Origin: Gnetum montanum
Taxonomy: Eukaryota > Streptophyta > Gnetopsida > Gnetales > Gnetaceae
Reading direction: 5' to 3'
Assembly: GCA_015680685.1 (NCBI GenBank)
Contig: MNCI01029439.1
Coordinates: forward strand, 109,540 to 173,539
Length of the DNA stretch: 64,000 nucleotides
Positions within the stretch are counted from its first letter, which is position 1. Each line of letters opens with the position of its first letter. The notes under the pieces were generated by a model. It searched no databases and was not told the origin of the DNA. It saw only the letters and a program-made list of their open reading frames with translations. Both the position numbers and the translations under genes were made by a program. Positions 1 to 12,139 of this stretch are shown here, piece by piece.

Positions 1-2870
1 GAATGGTAAACATTTCATAATAAATAAAGCCAAGATATGATGAAATATTACTCATGATACATAGTTTTAGAGATATTATTTATTCATTCACAATGCTAAC
101 CCATAATGATTATATCTCGATTAGCATTATCCATAAGATATATATAATGAAATGATTATAAATAACCAACTTTATTTTAATGATGAAATGTTCATAATCA
201 TTATATATAAGCATTTATGTTTATGATTATAAATATATCATCATATATAATCGAGATTATGAATAACCGAGATAAATATAATCATTGGCTCCCTTGCAGT
301 GACTTTTTGGCTAGAGAAGATTTATAAATAATTGGTTATTTATGATTATGGCAAGACATATGCGTTTCCAGAGAGCACGTCGTTGTTTTCCTCGGCATTA
401 GCTAGGATCATCATAGCATGATCTTGCCAGAGATCTTCCTAGGGTCTAGGCTGCCAAAGATGTAGAAGTTCTCGTTTTTAAAATTTACTAGGTTAACAAC
501 CATATCATCCATTAGATTCCATCAATCAAAGAATATGTACATTAAAAAAAAGGCCTCACTACATGCGAAGGTAAGAAGAAATTATCAAATTTGAACTCTT
601 TAAGTCCTCCCAATAAGCAGTAAAAATTATTAAAATTATGACCAAAGTCAGGCCGACATCTCAAATTGGCTAATAATTTTCATGTGTTAGCAAAAATGCT
701 AACGCTTTTGCATTTTATTAAAATGCATATTGCAAACGAAAAAGCAGTCACAATCATAACAACTAAATGCATCTACTTTATGGTAACTACTGAATTTCAA
801 AGCACAACCATAGAAATGATAAAACCTACACAAAATATATAATGAGATAAAGAGAAAATGAACTTATAAATGTTCCTTTACATTAAAAAAGGGTGTAGCA
901 AAAGAAGATTACTCAAGATAGTAGTAGAAAATTACAATTTCAGAATTACCTGCCACTTCAGAAAGTATTGAAAAAAGAACAGAACCAAACTTTGGAATGT
1001 TTTTGCATTGAGAATGCAAATGTATAGAAAGGCATGCTAAGTACTGATGACAGAAAAGCTCAACTTGAAGTGAAACTATGAAAATTGCACAAAATCATCA
1101 AAACGTAATGTTCAACATGTTACAATTCCCTATAAAAAATTAACAAAAAAACCTGGGAATGAGAATGGGGATATGGGGAATGGGAATGGGAATGGGGATG
1201 GGAAACCTTCAGAATAAAAGATGTACTTTTGAATATTCCATTTATTAAGTTATAGAACTTCATTATGAAGTCATGCTTTATCATAGGCTTTCATTGAGTG
1301 TTTCACACATTCTAAGGATGCTAGGATATGGGGAGGTAGCTATGCATGGATGCATCCCTAAATGCATTTGGGGACTACGTACTTTCTCTAAAACATCATG
1401 GGGATGCAAGAGGACGTGAAGAAAAGTAGTTTTGTATAAGATATTTAGCTGTTGGAGTATGATAAATTTATTATTCTTAAGATATTTAAAAAATCTGCAT
1501 TGCAAAGCATTTTTATGGTTATTTAAAATAAAACAAAGAGTCATTGTCGGTACCTCCTATACATTCTAGATGCTCAAACGTATTGAACATCCCACTTGCA
1601 TCCTGAAACTTGATTTTTTTATTTCCAACCATATTTTTGCATAACTGTTTTCATCATCATTTTTTTGAATTATTTATTCAATAAAATGTAGAAAGAATAT
1701 GAACACAGACTATAAATTAATAAATAAATTCAACTTCTAAAAGCATCATCCCTACTTAAAAAACATAAAACCACATTCTATCTGTTACGTCACTTCAATT
1801 CAATAAGCTACAAATTGACGTCTCGCCCAAAATTTTGCCTTAAGAAACGTATCGAGTTCTCAAACACGTCTCAAAACGCAGATAAACGAGTAACGAAACG
1901 TACATATTAAAATTTAAAAAATCAGATTGACGGGACATGTCAATCCTTTAATTTATGTGCGAAGAAACATCTGCAGCATTGTACAACGGTTTGTTTTTAA
2001 ATATCGGTGGCGTACTGGTGCAACATTTAAAATGCACATCAATTATACACTTGATATGATACAACAATTTAAAAATACATCGGTGAAGCGACGGGGTCAC
2101 AGCTTTTAAACGGGCTACCTGGGAAAGCTTTGCACAAAGCTTGAAATACGTTATTAAAAGGAATGAATTCCATCCATTTTTACGTTAACCAAGACGAAAA
2201 TGATAAAATTATTGGATATATAAGAAATATGATATCGTTATCATTATCTTAGCTATGTTTAAACAAAATAGGGTTATTGTCATCATCATCCTAGCCATGT
2301 CCAAAGAAAATGAGATAAGGTACATGAGTTCTTTTTTATCATTTGTCTTTATCAAAAACTAGATCTTTGTTTATTTGCAGTTTTTTCAAATCATCTTCAA
2401 ACATGTAACTACTATGCATCGTATTTAGGAATGCCCTCCAAAATCTTAAAAAGAAACTCATTCATGAGATTTGGCAAAGGTTTTATAGTCAACTACCAAC
2501 CTAAGGCTAACATTTCTCCTTTTGTATCCTCCTTTCATATCCAGGCTTCAGGCATTGACAAAGTTATATATAAGAAATCTATCATAAGAAAAATTATATT
2601 TACTATATGTCACCATATAGTGTTAAAAGAGGCAAAATATAATAGTATAGTGTATACTTTTTTTTTTATCCAACCTATACCTTAGCAAACAGCAAGGTAC
2701 ATGTTTTAACTTTTAAGTAAGTAATGCCTTATAAATATAACAAGAAGTTTCAACCCTTTACATGTATTTAGTAGTACATGTGGACTAACCATACATATAT
2801 CTATAGAAGCAATATTCAATTATAATATATATCACATCTCTTTGGCATTTCCTCTCACATTTCCAAATTT
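1..2870. other. Unassigned AT-rich flank
   Basis: No gene, LTR or RT motif was recognised. The first 350 bases are strongly AT-rich with many TAATCATTATAT-like strings. Short ORFs here lack any family motif and I regard them as chance. The 1800-2150 stretch is richer in CpG than its surroundings but codes for nothing I know. Confidence 0.5.
1150..1202. repeat. GGGAAT-type G-rich minisatellite
   Basis: Seven or so imperfect GGGAAT/GGGGAT hexamers lie in tandem in an AT-rich setting. The runs of three to four G on one strand could in principle form a G-quadruplex. It is not a telomeric repeat. Confidence 0.7.
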
Positions 2871-2879
2871 GGACTCACA

Positions 2880-3373
2880 TCTCATTTATGTTTTACATTC
2901 TCATTTCCACGTCTCAAAGTCTCCAAATATCATAAACTTGTGGCACATAGCTTTAGATTCATCAAGCAAAAAATAAGATTTTGAATTTCTTTTATTTATT
3001 TCCAATATTTATTTAATAGAGTAGGACTCCATACAACACACCCATAGAGAATAATTGGTTGACCAATGGCATGATAAAGTTGTTTTTGGATAGCCCAAGC
3101 CAAAATAGATTCCTTCTTACATTTTTTTTTAAAAGAAAATAAAGTTTTTATCCCACTTACAACTCTTTGAGGAATGTACTAATCCCTTATGTAATTGCGG
3201 CATCATTCTAGGTTAAAATATTTGTAAGAGGAAGTTATGTCCACATGTTTATTTCCTATAGTAAAATTATACATCATGCCACAAATCATAATTTTAGTTT
3301 TTTGAACATTAACTTTCATTTTTGAATATTGACAAAAGTCATTAAGAGTATTAAATATTTATTGGAATCTTTC
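2880..3373 (-). pseudogene. LINE reverse transcriptase, C-terminal part (broken)
   Basis: The minus strand reads as the end of a non-LTR retrotransposon RT. The clearest motif is LYGCVVWS near 3022-3045, typical of the region after the RT core, preceded by a stretch resembling SSYKYFNLE and a VNVKKTKVMI-like segment. Stops and frameshifts interrupt it. The coding sequence stops at 3373, where a solo LTR begins, and picks up again at 4558 with the upstream RT core, so both pieces are one LINE copy split by the LTR. The LINE clade (RTE, CR1 or other) cannot be fixed from this. Confidence 0.65.
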
Positions 3374-4557
3374 TGATGAGTTGCATTTCTTAGTTGCATC
3401 AACAAGACCTCATCAATGTATCATATCCTACGTCAACGAGGCCCCGTCAATGTAGTGTCTACTTTTTGCCTATAAATATGCGCTTACTAGCCGCATTTAT
3501 GGCAACGAGATTTCAATAGTGGCAAAGCTCTTGCAGTTTGTTTATTTGAGAGTTAGAATATTTCTCCGGAGTACCTGCAGCAGGAGTTAATTGAAAACAT
3601 TGAATGCATAAATAAAATCTTTAATCTATTCATAGTGCTGCAAGGTTTATCAGAAAGCTCATCTTTATTTTCGCACACACTGTCATGCTCAGGTACAACA
3701 ATGCTCAAATAAAGATCTATACACTCAATGACTCCTACTGCGGGCACTCGGGAGAAATATTCTAGCTCGCAAATGAATAAACTGTAAGAGCTTCACTACT
3801 ATTGAAATCTCGTTGCCATAAATGCGACTGGTAGGTGTGTATTTATGGGTAAAAAGTAGACGCTGCATCAATGGGACCTCGTCGACACATGATATGATGC
3901 GTCGACAAGGCCTCGTCAATGAGGCCACATTGTGTGTGCAAGAATAAAGATGAGCTTTTTGATAAACCTTGCAACACTCAAGAGAGATTAAATATTCCAT
4001 TTATCCATTTAATGTTTTCAATTAATTCATTCATTAAATGTTTTTTAGTAATTAAGCTAATGAAGTAATTTAGCAAGATAAGCTAGATAGGTTAAACACA
4101 TAAGTACAACTGCTTCAAGCATAACACGTATTCGCTTGGTAATCCTAGTAGTGTTATTACTTGGTGCACCCAGTAGTGTAGCGCTTGGTAACCTAGCAAT
4201 GGATACCTAGGTTTAGGATGTGTACAAAAAGTGGAATCGGCTACTTATGTTAGGACTAGCTAAAGATCAGTAGGTTAGTTACATTGAATTAGCTATTAAA
4301 TTACCTTGTCTTTCTCTCTATTTAGGCACCAAAACTATAAAACATAAAACTATAAAAATCATATGCCTCAGTTACACTTAACCATACCCTGTGCTTCACA
4401 AGTGTAATTGAGAAGACAATGAATGATCTTAGGGCAAGGTTCACTGCCTAGAAGACTAGTGCACCAAAAACTATAAAGTCCTTAGAATTTGACCTAATCA
4501 TGCGTGAACGCTTGTGATTCGTATGGTTGGGCATAGGGGGTACTTCGCCACTCATTA
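3374..4557 (+). mobile_element. Solo C-type LTR with internal inverted segment
   Basis: Starts TGATGAGTTGC and ends GCCACTCATTA, the usual termini of this LTR group with the last C changed to T. Flanking pentamers CTTTC (3369-3373) and CCTTC (4558-4562) look like a target-site duplication with one transition. No internal region is present, so this is a solo LTR in LINE sequence. The part from about 3584 to 3930 is inverted and duplicates material on both sides: 3405-3583 pairs with 3730-3905 in reverse, and 3585-3680 pairs with 3930-4024. After 4025 the LTR runs normally to its end. Confidence 0.8.
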
Positions 4558-5640
4558 CCTTCAATTGAATTTGACATTAAGACAACATCATTAGCTTAGA
4601 GGAAGAATCTAATAGGACTATTTCCATCGTAATTGCAAATTGAATTAGGATTTTATGCATCCACTTTTCAAGTTCATAAATAAAAACTCTAAATAAAGTA
4701 AGGAAAAAGAGAATATTCTTATTTAATAGTAACAAAACTAATAAATAAAGTCTTTCTTACCCATTTGTAAACTAAATGCATACCTTTTAAAAAAGGTTTT
4801 TGATAACAAATAAGAAAGTCTTCCAAACTTCTAGATTTTCTAAGTGCCTCCATAACTTGCTTTAAATCACCAAATCATATGCCTTAGAAACATCTACAAT
4901 TCACAAAAAAAATTTCTTGTGTGGGCCTTTTGCTCTATTAATAAGATTTAATACGATTTAAAGTGTGAGATGATATATAGTAGAATGTTGTTATCTAAAT
5001 CTTGCTTAGGAAATTATATGTCTCTGATTTTTTTAGCTCATCTTCCAAGCATAGATTCTAGAATAGTACTTAGAAGCTTGGCAAAAATATTAATAAATAC
5101 AATTAGTTTATAATTATTTGTATCTTTTTTTCTATCCTTTTTAAAGAGCATGAGAACCTTATTGATACACCATTTTTTTCTCTGACCCCATGTGCATGGC
5201 CAAATTTAATTTCTTCCATATGACATTCCATACCAATGGCCCTTCCCATTTCTATATAAGTTATTTATATTAGCAAGTTTTCTTAATGCTAGTCTTGTTA
5301 TCCCTATATTGTGTCATGAAAAGAAATAAACAATGTATTACCACTATTATGAAACTCCTCCATTCTATCATTGCTATAAAACAAAGATTGATAAAAATTT
5401 TCAATATCTTTAAGGGCAAAATCATAGTCTATTCTCTTATTTTGAACTAAATGTCAAAAACATTTTGGAGCTTTCTATATCATTTCTAATAAACTAGTCT
5501 ATTTTTATTTGACAAATTATGTCTTCTTAGTCTAAATAATATTTATATGGCTTAATAGTCAATGGGGATTTCTAAGTCTTTAACAAAATTTTAGTTGTGT
5601 TACATTTTTCATCAAACCATTGTTGGTTGTTTGCATTTTG
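4558..5640 (-). pseudogene. LINE reverse transcriptase, core part (broken)
   Basis: Upstream half of the LINE split by the LTR at 3374-4557. On the minus strand the order is right for a LINE RT: a linker region near 5200-5640, a palm-like region ending in KTFLISVIK-like text near 4800-4850, and an ANDVVLMSN string near 4570-4600 where a working enzyme has an ADD catalytic motif. The first aspartate codon GAT therefore reads AAT. Several stops are present. The 5' end of the element is not recognisable. Confidence 0.6.
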
Positions 5641-6079
5641 GCAAGGATCACAAAAACCCAAACAAGATTTATGTTTATTAACTATGCAATGCAAAATGCA
5701 AAGAATGAATTTCAAATTTGATATTTGAAAAATTGAAATTCAAATTTTATCATGTTTGTAGGCTCTCTTTATATTGTTTGTAGGCTCTCTTTATATTGTA
5801 GACCATAAGAATATATATGCTATGGGTTTTGAAAACCTATGATTCTTCATCTAAAATTTTGAAACCATTGATAGTCATTCAACTTTAAATGTACCATGTT
5901 TTTTATTATTCATTGTTTCTCTTTAAGTAAAAAAAACTAAGGATAAAAGAGCAAACATCAAACCTCAAACGCCATGATATGTTTATTTAGGCATAGATTA
6001 TAAGAACACCCCTCAGTTTTAATAGGAGTAAAGTAAACTAATTTTCATCTCTCTAATATTTTCTACTTGGTTAAGGATG
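5641..6079. other. Unassigned; contains a 22-bp perfect tandem duplication
   Basis: AT-rich with no recognisable coding sequence. A 22-bp unit containing GTAGGCTCTCTTTATATT occurs twice head to tail at 5754-5775 and 5776-5797 without mismatch, so this slippage duplication is recent compared with the decay around it. Confidence 0.6.
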
Positions 6080-6280
6080 GGTGGATAATTTGAATAAAAA
6101 TTTGAAGTGTATCAAATCTTTAACATGAACTACGAATCTAAGAAAAGGCTAATAGTTTTGGAATGACTTTTTATGTTTTCATCATTACAACTAATCTTGA
6201 AAAACCTCCTCTTTTTGCTTATCCTTGAACCTATCATAATCTTTGGAAGCTCATTGCTTCCCATTATCTTGGAAAGAAGC
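6080..6280 (-). pseudogene. Ty3/gypsy gag of element H, C-terminal piece
   Basis: Minus-strand reading gives a YDRFKDKQKEE-like hydrophilic stretch that continues the gag interrupted by the solo LTR at 6281-7258. When the LTR is skipped, the reading on either side joins smoothly. The end of gag toward 6080 is uncertain. Confidence 0.45.
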
Positions 6281-7258
6281 TAATGAGATGCGATATTGCA
6301 TGGGCCGCAATATCGCATCACATGTGATATCGCGTACGCGATATCACATTGTCCCCTACGATGTCGCGTACGTAATATCGTGGTGTGTCGTCATATCTAT
6401 AAATAAGAGGCGGCTCTCCCTTGTTTCCCCATCCTAGGCTAGAAGTAGGAAAACTCTGGCAGATTGATCACTCTAGAGATAGAATATTTTCCATGTGCCT
6501 GCAGTAGGAGTCCTAAAGTGAACAGATCTTTATTCAAGCAACATTGTACCTGAACACAAGTTGTGTACGGTAATAAAGACAAGCTTCTTGGATAAACCTT
6601 GCAGTGCATGGAATAGGATTTTATTTATTGTTATTTATTGCTTTCTATCTTAGTAATGCAGAATGAGTACGACTTGATTACAAGCATCTAAGGATGTGTA
6701 CGGATAATCAAGGAACAGATGCTCATCGCACTTAGGCTGGAAACGTGGAATGAGTACGACTTGATTACGAGCATTTAAGGATGTGTACGGATAATCAAGG
6801 AATTGGCTACTCATCGCACTTAGGCTAGATTAGCTTTCTCAACCCTTTCCTCCTAGTTAAGTGCCTCAGTACGACCACTTCGAGCACGTGTGTTACGCGT
6901 GGTGATCCCAGCAACGATTAACGTTTGGTAGCCACGGTTGCATTAGTTTAGGGTGTGTACGGTATGTGGGAATGGATGTTGACGCTAGGTAATTTAGACT
7001 TAGTTCATTAGTTAGAGTTAGTAATTAGTTTCTCAACCCTTCACCTCAATAGCATAGGAGAAAAACATAAAAATCATATACCTCGGACTTACTTAACCAT
7101 ACACCGTAACAAGTACAAGTAAGTTTGGGAAGACAACGAACAATTAACCCTAAGTGTTCCATGGGACGTGTAGGCACTTAGTCTGTGGAGTTCGACCGGA
7201 TCGCATGTGCTACGCTTGTTTCGTATGGTTAAGTGTAGGGGTATCTCGCCACTCATCA
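6281..7258 (+). mobile_element. Solo B-type LTR
   Basis: Begins TAATGAGATGCGATATTGC (TGATGA with G to A) and ends TCGCCACTCATCA. U3 carries GATATC boxes, then TATAAATA at 6398-6405. R/U5 holds AATAAAGACAAGCTTC and the shared end. Closest to the two LTRs of element B at 59352-63047. Flanks GAAGC (6276-6280) and AAAGT (7259-7263) differ by two transitions, consistent with a decayed 5-bp target duplication. No internal region, so LTR-LTR recombination has probably removed the rest. Confidence 0.85.
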
Positions 7259-8449
7259 AAAGTTGTGAACCCTAAAAGCCATCCTCAAAATTTCTTTCAT
7301 TAGACCCACTAAAATAACCATGAGACCTTTTTCCATTTTAAGGTGCATCAGCTCTATTTTCATCTTGCTCTTGGGGCTTCAAATCAACCACTAGATCAAT
7401 CACTAAATTAATTACCTTCATATATTCTGAGATCCTATGGGTTTTGATCTCATGATAGGCCTAAGGTTTTAGTCCATTAAAGAAATGGAAGAATTTAGTT
7501 TCATCATTCATCATTGAAATTTGCAAGACCACGTCCTCATATTCCTAAAGATAATCATCAACTTCTTAGCTTACTAGAGTTCTTTCAACTTCACATAAGC
7601 TTTGTCAATGAAAGTGACTGGGCATAAGTTTTTAACTATAGTATTTTTAAGATCATCACATGTCTCCACCAACCTCCATGTTACTCTCAATTTCATCTCT
7701 TGGACAATGTCAGGCCATCATATTTGAGCAACTTCTCCTAGAAATTGGAAAGAGATATTGATCTTTATTTCCTCTGGGTATTCATTCATGTCAAGGAAGT
7801 GCTCCATCTCAAAGATGAACTCATCCTAAAGCTTGATATCATAATTGCCTTTGTATACCTTGGGCTCTTTAGCTTAGAACTTATGATTTGACCACCCTAA
7901 ACTAGATGTGATTACCTTTACTTAAATAACCAATTGGTTCTCCAATTTTTTATTTCTCACCTCAAGCTTCTGCACTTATACTTGTAGGCTCATTATCCTT
8001 TGCAAGATGTCACACATAGAGACCTATAAGTCATTAACGATATCACCCATTTTTTCAATCTAATTTCATAGCATGAATTTTTTGTGTTATGAATAAGCTT
8101 GATGTCCCATATCTTGAGGAAATTTCAATCTAATTTAGTTCCTCAAGATATGGGACATCAAGCTTATTCACAAGGTCATGGACCATCTTAACTACTCTGT
8201 CACTACTAAGTGACTAAGGATCACATTGTGAATTTCAAGGAGTTGCCCCTACATATCTTGTACCTTGTTAAGGTCATAATCCTCATGCTTCCTGATAGGC
8301 ACCTCTTTATCATCATTCAAGTTCTCTTGTTTAGAAATCACATCATGTGCTTTGTTATGCACACATTCCTCGATGTTGTTATGAGGGTCACATCTAGTAG
8401 AAGTCTCACTAAAGAGGTGGCTTACCTTGCTCTTCTTCTTGTATGCCAT
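7259..8449 (-). pseudogene. Ty3/gypsy gag of element H
   Basis: Minus strand. The start chosen is the ATG at 8449, 60-odd bases after the tRNA-Met primer site, opening a 66-codon frame (8249-8449) rich in charged residues. Further on, 7700-7850 reads like a gypsy capsid segment (EMEHFLDMNEYPEE, then a KINISFQFLGEVAQ-like stretch), the pattern seen in chromovirus-type gag. In-frame stops are frequent. The solo LTR at 6281-7258 interrupts its C-terminal part. No protease or RT for this element lies in the window. Confidence 0.65.
8090..8170. repeat. Perfect 32-bp inverted repeat, 17-nt loop
   Basis: Arms 8090-8121 and 8139-8170 are exact reverse complements and contain AAGCTTGATGTCCCATATC. A TTTCAATCTAATTT string also appears twice, near 8053 and at 8122, so a local piece has been copied in inverted orientation. 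It sits inside degraded gag of element H. Confidence 0.9.
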
Positions 8450-8511
8450 GGTTGCCTAAGAGTTTCAAGCAATGAACCACAAACCACTAGCAATCTCAAA
8501 TCACAAACCTT

Positions 8512-8524
8512 GACTCTAATACCA
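8512..8524 (-). promoter_or_regulatory. Primer-binding site, initiator tRNA-Met type (element H)
   Basis: Minus strand reads TGGTATTAGAGTC, matching the common plant LTR-element primer site TGGTATCAGAGC with one transition plus the next base. It lies between the LTR end and the gag ATG at 8449. Confidence 0.75.
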
Positions 8525-8526
8525 AG

Positions 8527-9000
8527 TGTAATGATGATTCCTTTTGAAAACACCATTCGACACCACCTAAGAGTCCTAAAATAGCAATGAGGGAGGATGG
8601 ACTTAAGGTAGGTTATGCTTTAAAGCTTAAAATACCTGCAAGCACATCATAGGAGTGCATAACCCATTAGTCATTGGTTAGAGGCACACTTAATATGCCA
8701 TAAGCAAAATAATACACAACCAAACTTACAAGACATGCACACCCACACAAGTACATACACGATATTGTTTCCTTTACTAAGCTAGAACATGTTCCTATTG
8801 CAACACATTTAGCTGTAAACCTTACTTTAAATAGAAGGATGGTGTCCTAAGCCAAGGAATGTAAAGCCTTCTTAACAAGCCTACATATCGTTGTGACAAG
8901 GCTCACAAAGGAATTAGGGCTATGCAATTCTATTAGTAATGGTTAAGATAGCATAAAACTCGATAAGATCTCCGCACTCCTTAGGCCCTCATTCTAGAGG
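8527..9000 (-). mobile_element. LTR of element H (outer end not located)
   Basis: The element-sense LTR end CATTACA falls at 8527, two bases from the primer site. The LTR extends to the right. No second LTR copy exists in the window, so its outer limit is unknown and 9000 is nominal. Confidence 0.45.
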
Positions 9001-9029
9001 AAAATAGCCTTTGATCCATCAACAAGGCA

Positions 9030-9110
9030 TGTTTCCCTATAATGGTAAGGTGTTTTTTTATTAAGTTGGAAGATGTGTGTTTGAGCCTACCATAGCTATT
9101 AGAGAAGAGG
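9030..9110 (+). repeat. Possible tRNA-derived SINE head
   Basis: A TATAATGGTAAGGTG string resembles a pol III A box, and GTTTGAGCC about 40 bases later resembles a B box (GTTCGANNC). No tRNA cloverleaf is evident. Short and degenerate, so only a suggestion. Confidence 0.25.
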
Positions 9111-9439
9111 TTCAACTTTTACTCATCACCCTTTTACTTTGAGACTCTATATGATCTTATTTTAGAACAAATTATATAAAAAAACATTAATGTTAGAAAA
9201 TTAGTAAAAATACATTGAAACACTAATGTAAGCACCAACATATTTTATGCATTGGTACTACATAACTAATTTATAATTTCTACTGAGGTGATTAGCCTTC
9301 GACTTGTCATTTCTATCCATTTGATTCAAATTGGTTATTCTATTAAAAGCTTAAAATATAAACTAAATAATTTTTTTTAAAAAACAACTCTATATAGCTC
9401 ATTCTTCAACTGTTGTATCCCTACTAGATGATTCTACAA

Positions 9440-9830
9440 CTCCAACTTTAACTTAATATTAAACTTTGGCATGCTACAAACATTCATGATATTGCTACTC
9501 ATTGGTTATGATGTAAAATTAATATAGCACAAATGAGATCTCATCATCTTAGAGTTATAATAGGTATAGGGCACAAGATTCCTCATGAAGTACTAACATG
9601 TTGACTATGTAATACAAATAGTATTGAACATGAATACTACATTTTCCTACAATATCTTGTATTGAAATACATTAGATAAAAATGGAATAGTACAATTGCA
9701 AATTTGATTAGTTTGTTTCAACCATTCTCGATAATTTTCTTAATGTTATTTTCAAAACTCATAGCATGTATATTTGCACTATCTAATAGATTTAGAGTCT
9801 ACACACATAATAAAATTTAGTTTGAGTTAC
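9440..9830 (+). pseudogene. LINE C-terminal fragment
   Basis: Plus-strand reading contains MRSHHLRV, a cysteine/asparagine stretch CNTNSIEHEYYIFLQ and a following hydrophobic tail. This matches the pattern after the RT domain of many LINEs (RTGSHHLRI, then CxxC.. with HxxxxC). Several stops. No upstream RT core adjoins it, so it is a 5'-truncated copy, the usual outcome of LINE insertion. Opposite in orientation to the LINE at 2880-5640. Confidence 0.6.
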
Positions 9831-10916
9831 CCATTTAAATATTACAAAAGATTATGTTTGCATATATTAAACTATGATAATGTTTAATAGTTTACTATAC
9901 ATTAAGTTTTTTAAGCCATTGAATCACCAAGTTTTGCCTCCCGATTTTTTATCATTGCTAAATACATCAAATCATCAACATATTACATACCTTAACATTT
10001 AGGTATTACTATAATTTTGTTGGTTTTTTATGATGTGTATTTTATAGAAACGGACCACAAAATTCAAACACTCAATGGAATGATGGCCTAACATTATAAA
10101 AATAATATCATTGTTATTAGGTAGGTGCAAGGATGGCTTTTGATCCATCGACCCTTCCCAAACCCTCATTGACATGATGATGAGTGTTGAAGCTCAAGTG
10201 ATGAAAGAAAAGATAATAATAAATGAATACATAGGTTTCTTTTATCTTGTAACAAATTATAACCTCCTATAATAAGAGGCTTGGAGGTAGTGTTAAATTT
10301 CTAGCTAGTAGCATTAAAATGCATACATTGAATGTAGTTCTTTGTACTAGTTACCAATATTGGGCCACTAAATTAATTTACAAATTGTAAAAAATTTCAA
10401 CTTTTTGGTTAAACTAATGTATACTTGAATTTGAAGAGTAAAGAAAAAGACAAGTGAGAACCAAGTTATTAATTCTTAATACAAAGGGAAACATATGAAT
10501 TCAGATTAGATTTTTGAAGAGAAGTTAATATTTGGATCATTTGATTTTCTATTTGATTAGTAGACCCATTCAAATTAGATATTCCATTTGGGTTTATGAT
10601 GAATTAGATTAAGGATTTTGATTGATCATCATTCGAACTAGTATTTAATGGTAAAAATGAAAAAGATGTTAAACTTTGAAAATAATTATTTGTATGTTGA
10701 GTTATTTGAAGGGAAGTAGGGGTTTCAAACATAGTATTATTCATTGGAAAATTTTGTTATGATAAGGGAATATATTGCATGAGATTGCTAATACTCATCA
10801 TCCCCAAATGGAGTTTGAATACTATTCATTAAGGTAATTTGCTCTAGTTCAACAACTTTATCCATTGCTCCTTGCAATTTTGTTATGTTGGGATCAAATT
10901 TAATGACATAGGCAAA
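9831..10916. other. Unassigned AT-rich sequence
   Basis: No clear family match. On the minus strand 10450-10900 keeps moderately long open stretches with NQM-, SNLN- and TSLQ-type polar text, which may be old transposon coding sequence, but no motif is decisive. Confidence 0.4.
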
Positions 10917-11885
10917 TGATGAGTGGCGAGGCACCCCTACGCCCAATCATATGAATCACAGATCATTCACACGTGATCCGGTCAAATTCCATGGACTTTA
11001 TAGTTTTCGGTGCACTAGTCTTCTAGGCAGTGAACCTTGCCCAAAGGTCATTCATTGTCTTTCCAATTACATTTGTGAAGCACATGGTATAGTTAAGTGT
11101 AAATGAGGCATATGATTTTTATAGTTTTATGTTTTATAGTTTTGGTGCTTGAATAGAGAGAAAGACAAGGTATTTTAATGACTAATTCAATATAACTAAC
11201 CTACTGGCCTCTAGCTAATCCTAACATAAGTATCCAATCCCACTTTCCATACATGTCCTGAACCCATGCATCCATTACTAGGTTACCAAGCGCTACACTA
11301 CTAGGTGTATCAAGCAATAACGCTGCTAGGATTACCAAGCGAATACATGTTATGCTCGAAGTGGTCATAATTATGTATTTAATCTATCTAGCTTATCTTG
11401 CTTAATTACCTCATTAGCTTAATTATTGGAAAACATTGAATAAGTGATTAAAAATATTAAGTGCATAAATGAAATATTTAATTTATTCAGAATGTTGCAA
11501 GGTTTATTAGAAATCTCGTCCTTATTGTCATACACATTGTCATGCTCAAGTATAACAATGCTTAAATAAATATCTGTACAATTAATGACTCCTGCTGTGG
11601 GCACTTAGCAAAAATATTCTAACTCTCAAATGGGAAAACTACAAGAGCTCTACTACTACTATGAGAATTGATGCCATAAATGCAACTAGTGAGCTTGTAT
11701 TCATATACTAGGATAGACCCTTGCGTCGATGGGGCCACATCAATGTAATTGACTACGTCGACGGAGCCTTGTCAATGAGGCCTCATCAACAGGGCTTAGT
11801 CAATGGGGCCATGTTGATGCAACAAACTACATTGATAATGCCTTGTCAATGGGGCCCATTCAATGCGATGAACCAAAATTCATTA
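10917..11885 (-). mobile_element. 3' LTR of C1 (C-type)
   Basis: Plus strand starts TGATGAGTGGCGAGG and ends TTCATTA, i.e. element sense TAATGA...CATCA. The U3 (about 11700-11885) has repeated GTCAATGGGGCC-type words instead of GATATC boxes. R/U5 matches the other LTRs. The primer-side flank is the element's own polypurine box at 11886. Confidence 0.85.
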
Positions 11886-11900
11886 TACCTCCATGACTAA
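11886..11900 (-). promoter_or_regulatory. Polypurine-type box before the C1 3' LTR
   Basis: Minus strand reads TTAGTCATGGAGGTA directly before the LTR. The same position in A1, A2, B and D1 carries AGTCATGGGGRTA or a close variant, which supports plus-strand priming here. Confidence 0.7.
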
Positions 11901-12139
11901 ATGAAAACTCATCCTTGAGTTCTTTACAAAATTTGGCAGGTATGGAATTATTTACTGACTTTGACATAACAAAAAAAAAATAAGACAAAATGGACATAAT
12001 AACTAAGTGCTTAGTGTATGGGTCAACACATTACAAAAATTGTGGTATTCATGAAAAAAAATTGAACACCATGACATGATTATTCAAAACTAGACAACAC
12101 ATTCTTTGATGGCGTGAAGTTGATGGAGAAGGTTAGATA

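Noticed and set aside
8210-8584. 124-codon plus-strand ORF
   Set aside because: Overlaps the antisense gag start and primer site of element H and shows no motif.
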